From assembly GCA_900545225.1 (NCBI GenBank), contig UQXZ01000010.1, positions 1 through 63,756 on the forward strand: a stretch of 63,756 bases of DNA, given 5' to 3'. The DNA comes from an uncultured Eubacteriales bacterium. Lineage in GTDB: Bacteria; Bacillota; Clostridia; Lachnospirales; Lachnospiraceae. This document shows, one piece after another, positions 42,958-50,526 of the stretch; positions within the stretch are counted from its first letter, which is position 1; every line of letters begins with the position of its first letter. The notes beneath the pieces are model-generated. The model saw only the letters and a list, made by a program, of their open reading frames with translations. It made no database searches and was not told the origin of the DNA. A program made the position numbers and the translations under genes.

Positions 42958-44109
42958 TTATCTTATTAAATTCTTGTCTTCTTTCTCATGCACTGGCAAT
43001 TCTACTGCAATAGTTGTGCCATTTTCCGAACTTTTCTCGACCCATACAGAGCCTCCATGCAGCTTTGCAATCTCCCAAACTAAAGAAAGTCCTAACCCTA
43101 CACCTCCGTATTCCCTACTGCGGGACTTGTCTACACGGAAGAATTGCTGGAAGATGCTACGCTGAAATTCTTCCGGAATACCATATCCTGTGTCGGAAAC
43201 ACGAATTATGATTTTTTCTTGCTCCTGTACAACAGAAATTCGCACCAAACCGCCCGGACGGTTATAATTAACGGCATTTTCCGTGAGATTAAAGAGTAGA
43301 CGGTAAATAAGTGTATCACTACCGGTCATGATACCATCACCCTCCGCTTCCAATGAAACGCTCTTTTTCTCAGCTAACAATTCCAAATCCGTAAAAATCT
43401 CATCTATCATGGGTGCTAATTGAAGTCTCTCATTTCGCTCCACTTGCTGTACATTACTCATTTCTAATAATGTTTTTGTCATTTGTGTCAACCGCTCCGT
43501 CTGTTCCTGTAATAAGGAAAGAAATTTTGCTGTCTCTGGTAACACATCTGGATGCTCAGCAGAAAATAATTCCAATTGTGCCTGCATCAGTGCCAACGGC
43601 GTACGCAGCTCATGTGCTGCATTGCCTGTGAACTGCCGTTGTGCAGCAAAAGCATTGTTAAGTCGCTCCAACATTTGGTTAAAAGAACGACTGAGTTGTT
43701 GGAATTCCTTTATAACATTCTCATTAATCTTCATATCAGACAAATTATTCAGCTGCACCTTCTCCACTTGAGATGTGAAGTTTCGCAAAGGCTTAAGAGC
43801 ATGTTTAGTAACAAAATAGGCAAGTACACCACTCAATGCTGTTACTGCAGCCGTAATATACCAATTGGTTATGTAGAATTTCTCCTGTGCACCATCAATG
43901 ACAATGGTAAAATCACCATTTTCTCCTGCTGCCTCTGGATTAAAAAAGTCAGGTGAACCTCCAATAGTATTGCTCTGAATGGATTCTCCAATGGCATCCA
44001 TATAATGAACACCAGAAAAACAGAGTAACAGATTCATGGAAACGCAAGCTACACCAATGAGCAGGACGGTCATTAATGTAATACGCCATTGTAGGGACAG
44101 CCTCTTCAT
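42958..44109 (-). CDS. Sensor histidine kinase of the redox cassette
   Basis: A 383-residue membrane kinase with two helices (about 9-30 and 82-100) enclosing an extracytoplasmic sensor of only 50 residues. A HAMP segment follows, then the phosphoacceptor AAHELRTPLA with H166, the N box NLTENAVNYN, G1 DTGYGIPEE and G2 GVGLGLSLV. It partners the response regulator encoded four bases upstream (overlap). The pair is divergent from the thioredoxin cassette and probably responds to oxidative or disulfide stress at the cell surface; the signal is inferred from context. Confidence 0.93.
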   Translation of the reverse strand: MKRLSLQWRITLMTVLLIGVACVSMNLLLCFSGVHYMDAIGESIQSNTIGGSPDFFNPEAAGENGDFTIVIDGAQEKFYITNWYITAAVTALSGVLAYFVTKHALKPLRNFTSQVEKVQLNNLSDMKINENVIKEFQQLSRSFNQMLERLNNAFAAQRQFTGNAAHELRTPLALMQAQLELFSAEHPDVLPETAKFLSLLQEQTERLTQMTKTLLEMSNVQQVERNERLQLAPMIDEIFTDLELLAEKKSVSLEAEGDGIMTGSDTLIYRLLFNLTENAVNYNRPGGLVRISVVQEQEKIIIRVSDTGYGIPEEFQRSIFQQFFRVDKSRSREYGGVGLGLSLVWEIAKLHGGSVWVEKSSENGTTIAVELPVHEKEDKNLIR

Positions 44110-44783
44110 ACTTCTTTACCTCCCATCAGATAACCTTCTCCAATACGGTTGCGGATGGGATCGTAACCAAGTATGGTGCGTAGTTTCTTGCGCAGAGCTG
44201 AAATATGCACTCGAATAGAGTTGCTGAAATTATCCACGCTATTGTCCCAAACATGATCCATCAATTCTTCTTGGCTTACCGGTCTACCTTGATGTACCAT
44301 TAGATATTCTAAAATTCCAGTTTCCTTGCGAGTAAGTGTCATGGGTTGGTCGCTAACAGAGGCCGTACGGGAACGGGTATCAAATATCAAATCTCCACAA
44401 GTCAATAATACATCTTGCTGAGTAAACTGTCTCAAAGTAAGACTGCGTATGCGAGCCTCAAGCTCTGCCAGATGAAATGGTTTTGCCAAATAATCATTGG
44501 CTCCTGCATCCAACCCCTCTACCTTGTCCTCTACTTCACTGCGAGCGGAGAGAATCAGCACTTTGGTTTCACGGTCGCTCTGACGCAAGGTACGCAACAC
44601 CGTCATGCCATCTTTCCCCGGCAGATTCAAATCAAGAAGCACTAGGTCGTAGCTCTCCACGTCTAAAAGCTCTAATGCCTTTTCGCCGTTATAACAATAG
44701 TCCACACTATATGCCAGACGCCGCAGGCTACGTACGATAGTTTCACATAGGGCACGTTCGTCTTCAATTACTAAAAGGTGCAT
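44106..44783 (-). CDS. OmpR-family response regulator of the redox cassette
   Basis: A 225-residue regulator. The receiver domain has E7-D8, phosphorylation site D51 (LLDLNLP), Thr/Ser in ILSAR and the conserved Lys in LAKPF; the winged-helix DNA-binding domain ends the protein (NSIRVHISALRKKL, DPIRNRIGEGYLM). It overlaps the kinase gene by four bases. In Streptococcus pneumoniae a similar two-component system flanks an extracellular methionine sulfoxide reductase operon, which supports the same role here. Confidence 0.95.
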   Translation of the reverse strand: MHLLVIEDERALCETIVRSLRRLAYSVDYCYNGEKALELLDVESYDLVLLDLNLPGKDGMTVLRTLRQSDRETKVLILSARSEVEDKVEGLDAGANDYLAKPFHLAELEARIRSLTLRQFTQQDVLLTCGDLIFDTRSRTASVSDQPMTLTRKETGILEYLMVHQGRPVSQEELMDHVWDNSVDNFSNSIRVHISALRKKLRTILGYDPIRNRIGEGYLMGGKEV

Positions 44784-44842
44784 GAAAGCCCTCCTTATTT
44801 TTATATTTTTTTAAATTATAGCAAAAACATATAATTTTTGTG

Positions 44843-44892
44843 TTAACTTTTCTTTCTTAACATGAACTTTAACTCCCCCATGTTATGATAAT
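44843..44892. promoter_or_regulatory. Candidate operator/promoter of the redox cassette
   Basis: In the divergent gap between the regulator and the CXXC gene, TTAAC occurs three times (44843-44847, 44857-44861, 44869-44873), spaced 14 and 12 bases. A TATGAT/GATAAT -10 region follows at 44884-44892. Direct repeats like these are typical OmpR-type regulator sites. Confidence 0.4.
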
Positions 44893-44921
44893 GTCAAAAT
44901 TAAGAAAGGATGATGAAATTG

Positions 44922-45074
44922 ATGGAATTAAGCCATGTTAAAAAGTCTACACTGCAAGTTGTATTGCTGATTGCTGGAGTGGTCATGGTCTGCTTCGGCG
45001 TCTGGAGAGGCGAAACAATGACGGTACTAAGCAAAGCAATTAAATTATGTCTGGAGTGTGTAGGAATTGGATAA
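44922..45074 (+). CDS. Small CXXC membrane protein (CD1871A-like)
   Basis: A 50-residue protein: basic N-terminus, one membrane helix (about 12-28, VVLLIAGVVMVCFGVW), then RGE and a C-terminal CLEC in LCLECVGIG. Small proteins with this exact layout, called CD1871A-family CXXC proteins, accompany TlpA-like and NapH-like genes in Clostridia, and likely pass electrons between them. AAAGGA lies upstream; ATG 44922 is favoured over earlier in-frame ATGs because of spacing. The stop overlaps the next start by eight bases. Confidence 0.75.
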   Translation: MELSHVKKSTLQVVLLIAGVVMVCFGVWRGETMTVLSKAIKLCLECVGIG

Positions 45075-46002
45075 GAATTTTACGGGCGTATCACATTTTT
45101 TATCTCGATTTAGAGGTTGGATTCAAGCTGGAGCAACTTTATTAACTAACTTTCACTTACCGAATTTTTTTAAAGGCAGTCTTTATCAAGGTGCAGGGAA
45201 AAATGTCTGTGTACCTGGATTGAATTGCTATTCTTGCCCAGCTGCATCCGGTGCCTGCCCCATCGGTGCATTTCAGGCTGTAGTAGGTTCTTCAAGATTT
45301 AGCTTCTCTTATTATATTACGGGATTTTTAATTCTATTGGGTATATTTCTTGGACGCTTCATTTGTGGTTTTCTATGCCCTTTCGGATGGTTTCAGGAAC
45401 TTCTACATAAGATACCATCGAAAAAGTTTTCTACAAAGAAACTTAAGTTCCTACGGTATCTCAAATACGCCATTTTGTTAGTAATGGTATTCCTTATACC
45501 GGCGTTTTTTGTAAATGATGTAGGGATGGGGGATCCATTCTTTTGTAAGTATCTCTGCCCACAAGGTGTATTAGAGGGAGCTATCCCACTATCCATTGTC
45601 AATTCTGGCATTAGGGCAGCATTAGGTAGCTTATTTACATGGAAGTTTAGCATTCTATTGGCACTTGTAGTACTTAGTGTGCTATTTTATCGCCCATTCT
45701 GTAAGTGGCTTTGCCCGCTGGGTGCTTTCTATGCCTTATTAAATAAAGTATCATTCTTCCAAATGATAGTAGACAAAAATAAATGTGTCTCCTGTGGAAA
45801 ATGTGCAAAGGCATGCAAAATGGATGTAGACGTAACGAAAACACCAAACCATACTGAATGCATCCGATGTGGAATGTGTGTCCGTGCCTGTCCAACTGAT
45901 GCTGTGCACTTCCGCTATGGCTTTGGAAATGGTAAATACAAAATAACTGTGGCAGAAACGCCACTTAAAATCAACAATCTCAAGGAGGAAAAAAAGGGAT
46001 GA
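45067..46002 (+). CDS. NapH-like 4Fe-4S membrane protein
   Basis: A 311-residue membrane protein with about five helices. Its repeated Cys motifs are CYSCP/GACP near the start, then CGFLCPFGWFQE, CKYLCPQG and CKWLCPLGAF (the NapH/CcoG-like C-x3-CP series). Two classic 4Fe-4S motifs, CVSCGKCAKACK and CIRCGMCVRACP, follow near the C-terminus. It probably carries electrons across or to the membrane face and feeds the TlpA-like lipoprotein. The start is a TTG overlapping the previous stop; the next gene overlaps by ATGA, so all three are coupled. Confidence 0.88.
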   Translation: MDKNFTGVSHFLSRFRGWIQAGATLLTNFHLPNFFKGSLYQGAGKNVCVPGLNCYSCPAASGACPIGAFQAVVGSSRFSFSYYITGFLILLGIFLGRFICGFLCPFGWFQELLHKIPSKKFSTKKLKFLRYLKYAILLVMVFLIPAFFVNDVGMGDPFFCKYLCPQGVLEGAIPLSIVNSGIRAALGSLFTWKFSILLALVVLSVLFYRPFCKWLCPLGAFYALLNKVSFFQMIVDKNKCVSCGKCAKACKMDVDVTKTPNHTECIRCGMCVRACPTDAVHFRYGFGNGKYKITVAETPLKINNLKEEKKG

Positions 46003-46991
46003 ATTTAAAGAAAATGAAAAAAATGGGTAAAGTTGGTAAATTAACATCACTAATGCTTATTGGAACGGTGGCTCTATCTTTGGCAGCCTGTGGTGCGAAT
46101 GGTACAAAAACCACAAATAATACAACGGAAACAAGTAAAATGGATGGAATGAGCAACGAGCCCAAAAACCTCGAAGAAGCAACCTCCATGTACAAGGAAT
46201 ATTTAGAACAGGAAAATGCAATCCTTGCAGAGAACAAGGATTTATGGGAAAAAGTATTTATGTCAGCTGACAAAGGTATGACTTTACAGGAGGATGGCAA
46301 AAACTATGGCGACTTTCTTCTTAAGACCATCGAATCAGCTAAAGATAAATTTACAGAAGATGAGCTAAAAACACTCAAGAGCGGAGCAGAGAAAATTCGT
46401 GAAATTGAAAACAAGTTAACTAAGATTGAGGAAAAATATCCTGATGCTGTACAAAAATCCAAGGATGGAAATACGAGTGTACCGGCAACTAGCGATATGA
46501 CAGCATCAACTAATAACGATAACAAGCAGAAGTTTCCTTCATTTGAGGGAAAAGATTTGGATGGAAATGATGTAAAGAGTAACGAGCTTTTCTCATCCAA
46601 TGCTGTCACTGTTGTGAATTTTTGGTTCACTACTTGCGGTCCTTGTGTAGCTGAACTATCAGAATTAGATGCATTAAATAAGGAGCTTTCAAGCAAGGGA
46701 GGAACTCTAATTGGTGTTAATACCTTTACATTAGGTGGCGATCAGGGTGCAATTGCCGATGCAAAGGATGTTCTTTCCAAAAAGGGTGCAAGCTATAGAA
46801 ACGTATATTTCGCTTCTGATAGCGAGGCAGGAAAGTTCTCATCCAACATTTATGCATACCCTACAACATATGTAGTTGATCGCAATGGCAAAATTGTGGG
46901 CGAGCCAATCGTAGGTGCAATTACTGAAAAGAAGCAGTCAGAAACATTAAAAAAACTCATCGATCAAGCCATTGCTGCTGATAAACACTAA
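45999..46991 (+). CDS. TlpA-like thioredoxin lipoprotein
   Basis: A 330-residue lipoprotein with lipobox LAAC (C31). Residues about 50-150 are a charged, helical region with no recognised domain, and the C-terminal thioredoxin/AhpC-TSA fold (about 178-325) has the catalytic TTCGPC (C213, C216) and a cis-Pro in AYPTTYV. It should act outside the membrane as a thiol reductant, the usual donor for surface methionine sulfoxide reductase. It overlaps the Fe-S gene by four bases and precedes a truncated lipoprotein gene. Confidence 0.92.
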   Translation: MNLKKMKKMGKVGKLTSLMLIGTVALSLAACGANGTKTTNNTTETSKMDGMSNEPKNLEEATSMYKEYLEQENAILAENKDLWEKVFMSADKGMTLQEDGKNYGDFLLKTIESAKDKFTEDELKTLKSGAEKIREIENKLTKIEEKYPDAVQKSKDGNTSVPATSDMTASTNNDNKQKFPSFEGKDLDGNDVKSNELFSSNAVTVVNFWFTTCGPCVAELSELDALNKELSSKGGTLIGVNTFTLGGDQGAIADAKDVLSKKGASYRNVYFASDSEAGKFSSNIYAYPTTYVVDRNGKIVGEPIVGAITEKKQSETLKKLIDQAIAADKH

Positions 46992-47031
46992 TCCGCAAAC
47001 ATTTTCACCCCTTTAAAAGGAGAAAAACACC

Positions 47032-47220
47032 ATGTATCGGATGGTATTGCCGCTTCTTTTAACTGTGGCCCTTACATTCGGCGGTTGTGCCGCCGGACAG
47101 AATATGTCACAGAAAACAGAAATAACCGGTCAATCCTCTGATATGCCCGGTAAGAAGAACATGTATAAGGTTATGGATATCTTCGATATTTATTCGATAA
47201 ATAATCCCATATATGCATAA
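47032..47220 (+). pseudogene. Truncated lipoprotein, probable MsrAB remnant
   Basis: With a clear AAAAGGAG site and ATG, the frame gives a lipoprotein signal peptide ending FGGC, then a short Ser/Gln/Lys linker up to PGKKN and only about 20 more unrelated residues before the stop. In similar cassettes the last gene encodes a lipoprotein methionine sulfoxide reductase beginning just this way. No catalytic Msr motif (GCFWG or RHCVNS-like) follows, so the enzyme part is gone. A functional 62-residue lipoprotein is the alternative. Confidence 0.5.
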
Positions 47221-47242
47221 TTCGAAGATTATCTCTATAAAG

Positions 47243-47272
47243 AAAACCTGCTGTCAAGTGACAGCAGGTTTT
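47243..47272. terminator. Terminator after the redox cassette
   Basis: AAAACCTGCTGTCA and TGACAGCAGGTTTT form a 14-bp near-perfect palindrome with a T-run. It ends the plus-strand cassette and could also stop metNI transcripts. Confidence 0.8.
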
Positions 47273-47392
47273 TAAAACTTGTTATATGGCATTAAGCGTT
47301 TTTTGTTTTAAATTATCTAAATTAAATTCTTATAATATCTAATAAATATACTGTTCTAAAGCATAATTCTGATATGATTTCTTTATATATTA

Positions 47393-48073
47393 TCAGTGTT
47401 TATTCTTCTTAACTACAATATTTCCAATAACCTGAATAATACTTACAAGAATAAATACAGCAATAACTGTTACCCAGGTTACGTCCATCATGTTTCTGTC
47501 GTGGCCGTATCTGATAGCGAAGTCACCAAGACCACCTGAACCTACGGCACCGGCCATAGCTGTAAGACCAACTAAGCTGATCATTGTAATTGTTGTTCCT
47601 CTTGCGATGGCTGCAATTCCTTCACGAAGGTATACTCTGAAAATGATGCCCATTTTGCTGATACCCATAGATGTTGCAGCTTCAATCATACCCTTGTCAG
47701 TTTCAGCAAGAGCTGATTCAATCTGACGTGATAAGAAAGGTACTGTACCAACAATAAGGGGAATAATAGCACCTTCGATATTGATAGCTGTTCCCATAAT
47801 CGCTCTTGAAATAGGAATTAACCATGTAAGGAGAATTACGAATGGAATAGATCTGAAGAAGTTGATTACCTTATCAAGAATCTGATATACAACCTTATTC
47901 TCCATAATTCCGCCCGGCTTAGTTACTGTTAACATAACACCGAATAACATACCCAGTCCGAATGCAATAGATCCGGACCAGATTACCATTATGATAGTAT
48001 CCCAAATAGCCTGTAAAAATGTTGGAAATCTTTCAACAACATTAGGCATAATATTATTGAAGAACTCTTGCAT
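47393..48073 (-). CDS. metI: Methionine ABC transporter permease MetI
   Basis: A 226-residue permease with five helices and the EAA loop EAATSMGISKMGIIFRVYLREGI, typical of MetI. It forms the channel with MetN for methionine taken from MetQ. Its gene overlaps metN by 20 bp. There is no metQ downstream; the binding protein lies with the dehydrogenase gene on the far side of the redox cassette. Confidence 0.96.
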   Translation of the reverse strand: MQEFFNNIMPNVVERFPTFLQAIWDTIIMVIWSGSIAFGLGMLFGVMLTVTKPGGIMENKVVYQILDKVINFFRSIPFVILLTWLIPISRAIMGTAINIEGAIIPLIVGTVPFLSRQIESALAETDKGMIEAATSMGISKMGIIFRVYLREGIAAIARGTTITMISLVGLTAMAGAVGSGGLGDFAIRYGHDRNMMDVTWVTVIAVFILVSIIQVIGNIVVKKNKH

Positions 48074-49103
48074 CTTTAATCACCTCCACTCCAACATTTT
48101 TATCTCTAAGATAATCGAGGGCTGCATCGATATCTTCTGACTTACCGCTCATTATGGCAACTGTTCCACCAATAGGAGCATCCTGAATAATTTCAATATT
48201 AGCAAATATAATATTTAAAATAACATTGAACTTATATGTCATTGCAGAAATCAATGGCTCTGAAATATTCTTTTCAATATATGAAAGTCTTACTATTAAT
48301 TCTCCCGGTTTAAGATCTACAACAGAAGAACCTTCATTTACAAGATCTTCAATCTTTCTTAAGTTAGATGTTGTCTTAATGAAGTTCTGAGTAAGAGCTT
48401 CCTGTGGATTAGCAAAGATAGAGAATACATCTCCTTCTTCAACTACTCTACCCTTTTCCATCACGGCTACCTTGTTACAGATTTCCTTAACAACGGCCAT
48501 CTCATGAGTGATAACAACAATAGTAATTCCAAGCTTCTTATTAAGATCCTTAAGAAGATCAAGGATAGCCTTCGTTGTCTGAGGGTCAAGAGCACTTGTA
48601 GCCTCATCACATAATAAGATATCAGGATCATTTGCAAGAGCTCTCGCAATGGCAACTCTCTGCTTCTGTCCACCAGATAACTGGCTTGGGTAAGCATTTT
48701 CTTTTTCAGAAATTCCTACAAGCTCAAGAAGGTTTCTAACCTTTGCTGCGATTTCTTCTTTAGATAAGCCGCTTCCCTGAAGTGGAAATGCTACATTTCC
48801 AAAAATTGTTCTTGATGGGAAAAGATTGAAGTGTTGGAAAATCATTCCAATCTTCTTTCTTGATTCTCTAAGCTCTTTTTCAGAAAGCTTTGTGAGGTCC
48901 TTACCGTCAACCTCTACTGTACCGGATGTAGGTCTTTCAAGAAGATTTATACATCTTACTAATGTAGACTTTCCTGCTCCGGAAAATCCGATAATGCCGA
49001 AAATATCTCCATCATTGATTGTGAGAGATACATCATTTACCGCATGTACTTCTTTTTTATTATCATCAATGAATGTTTTGCATATATTCTTTAGGTAAAT
49101 CAC
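48054..49103 (-). CDS. metN: Methionine ABC transporter ATPase MetN
   Basis: A 349-residue ATPase: GFSGAGKSTLVRCINLLERPTSG region as Walker A, LSGGQKQRVAIARAL signature, ILLCDEATSALD Walker B, and a C-terminal ACT-like NIL domain (about 265-345). In E. coli the latter binds methionine and shuts transport (trans-inhibition). Start is GTG with AAGGAGG nine bases upstream. A MetR-like box lies 82 bp upstream; no S-box riboswitch is visible in the leader. Confidence 0.97.
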   Translation of the reverse strand: MIYLKNICKTFIDDNKKEVHAVNDVSLTINDGDIFGIIGFSGAGKSTLVRCINLLERPTSGTVEVDGKDLTKLSEKELRESRKKIGMIFQHFNLFPSRTIFGNVAFPLQGSGLSKEEIAAKVRNLLELVGISEKENAYPSQLSGGQKQRVAIARALANDPDILLCDEATSALDPQTTKAILDLLKDLNKKLGITIVVITHEMAVVKEICNKVAVMEKGRVVEEGDVFSIFANPQEALTQNFIKTTSNLRKIEDLVNEGSSVVDLKPGELIVRLSYIEKNISEPLISAMTYKFNVILNIIFANIEIIQDAPIGGTVAIMSGKSEDIDAALDYLRDKNVGVEVIKDARVLQ

Positions 49104-49184
49104 TTAAACATTCCTCCTTTTTACATACAAATATCTTAACACATATGTTTAAATAGTTACTTATAGTATATATATGTCACAAGC

Positions 49185-49201
49185 TATAGCCCTAAGCTAT
49201 A
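49185..49201 (-). promoter_or_regulatory. MetR/MtaR-like operator of metNI
   Basis: TATAGCCCTAAGCTATA is a 17-bp dyad (6-bp arms) equivalent to the box upstream of the dehydrogenase gene. The gene-proximal flank GTGACATATATATACT resembles that box's flank and contains a likely -10. Confidence 0.65.
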
Positions 49202-49300
49202 ACCATGCTTAATGTTTAAATAAACTTATATATAAGGATTACTTTAAAATTTTTTAAATGGTATAATATTCAAATATTTATTGTGAAAGGAATTAGTATC

Positions 49301-50413
49301 ATGATTAATAAAGACAGACTTACATCTCTTTTTGTAGAACTTGTTTCTATTGATAATCCATCAAGACATGAAAGAGAAATGTGTGACCGTCTCAAAAAAG
49401 AATTAGATGAATTAAATATTTCATATGAAGAGGATAATGCCGGTGAACTTATTGACGGTAACTGCGGTAACCTCTATGCATATGTTGACGGAGATTTAGA
49501 TGCAAAGCCAATTATTCTTTCAGCACACATGGATTCAGTTGATCCTGCCGTAGGCAAGAAGGCAATCATTCATCCTGACGGACTTATTACATCTGCAGGT
49601 GATACAGTACTTGGCGCTGACGACTTATCAGGTGTCGTTGCTATCTTAGAGGCAGTAAGAGCCGTTAAGGAATCAGGCAAACCACACAGACCATTTGAAT
49701 TATTATTTGACGTTGGCGAAGAAATCTACTGCCAGGGAATCAAGAAATTTGATTTCAGCAAGCTTAAGTCTGATGAGGCATATGTATTTGACCTTACAGA
49801 GAGTATCGGTACTGCTGCTGTTCAGGCTGCATGTATTATTGCATTTGAAGCACATATTAAAGGAAAGGCTGCACATGCTGCATTTAATCCTAACTCAGGT
49901 ATTCACGCAATCAAGGTTGCATCAGAAGCCATAAGCAGATGTAACTTAGGTAAGGTTGGCGATACTACAATCAATATCGGATTAATCTCAGGTGGTACAG
50001 CAACAAATGTTGTTCCTGAAGAATGTGTAATCAAGGGTGAGGCAAGAGGTTTCAAGAACGAATACGCCCTTGATCAGATTGAGCTTGTAAGAAAAGAAAT
50101 CGAAAAGGCTTGTAAGAATAACGGCGCTGAATTTACATTTGATATTGATATCCTTTTCTCAGCTGTTGATACTCCAAGAGATGGAATTATAGTTAAGAGA
50201 TTTGAAAAGGCATGTAAGGAACATAACCTTCCTGTAAATCTCATTTCAACATACGGCGGTAGTGACAATAACTACTTCGTAGAAGAAAATGTTAAGGGCC
50301 TTGTTATTGCATGTGGTATGAGCACAGTTCATTCATGCAAGGAAACTTCACATGTAAATGATTTAGAAAATACAGCAAAGATTATTGAGTCATTATTATT
50401 AACAGATGTGTAA
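49301..50413 (+). CDS. M20/M42-type peptidase, PepT-like
   Basis: A 370-residue zinc aminopeptidase: LSAHMDSVDP (first metal ligand), LGADDLSGV (bridging Asp), DVGEEIYCQG (catalytic Glu) and STVHSCKETSHV near the end. The family cleaves N-terminal residues from tripeptides or small peptides in the cytoplasm. ATG 49301 is used because GAAAGGA stands before it; the in-frame GTG at 49283 overlaps that site. Divergent from metN and probably separate. Confidence 0.9.
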   Translation: MINKDRLTSLFVELVSIDNPSRHEREMCDRLKKELDELNISYEEDNAGELIDGNCGNLYAYVDGDLDAKPIILSAHMDSVDPAVGKKAIIHPDGLITSAGDTVLGADDLSGVVAILEAVRAVKESGKPHRPFELLFDVGEEIYCQGIKKFDFSKLKSDEAYVFDLTESIGTAAVQAACIIAFEAHIKGKAAHAAFNPNSGIHAIKVASEAISRCNLGKVGDTTINIGLISGGTATNVVPEECVIKGEARGFKNEYALDQIELVRKEIEKACKNNGAEFTFDIDILFSAVDTPRDGIIVKRFEKACKEHNLPVNLISTYGGSDNNYFVEENVKGLVIACGMSTVHSCKETSHVNDLENTAKIIESLLLTDV

Positions 50414-50424
50414 TATTTAGATAT

Positions 50425-50480
50425 AAAAAATAACCCCACCATGGTTTTGCATAAGCAATAACCGCGATGGGGTTTTATTT
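50425..50480. terminator. Bidirectional terminator between pepT-like and nhaC-like genes
   Basis: A long imperfect stem with ACCCCAC/GATGGGGT core and A/T arms, located between the convergent genes. Confidence 0.85.
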
Positions 50481-50526
50481 ATCCCTGATTATAATTCAGT
50501 GAATCAATGTTGATTCGTTAAACTAA

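Noticed and set aside
43576..43956. 126-residue plus-strand frame over the histidine kinase
   Set aside because: Cys/His-rich nonsense composition typical of antisense translation; the kinase on the other strand is complete.
49104..49300. SAM (S-box) riboswitch upstream of metN
   Set aside because: The leader lacks the conserved S-box stems; only a 17-bp dyad suited to a protein regulator is present.
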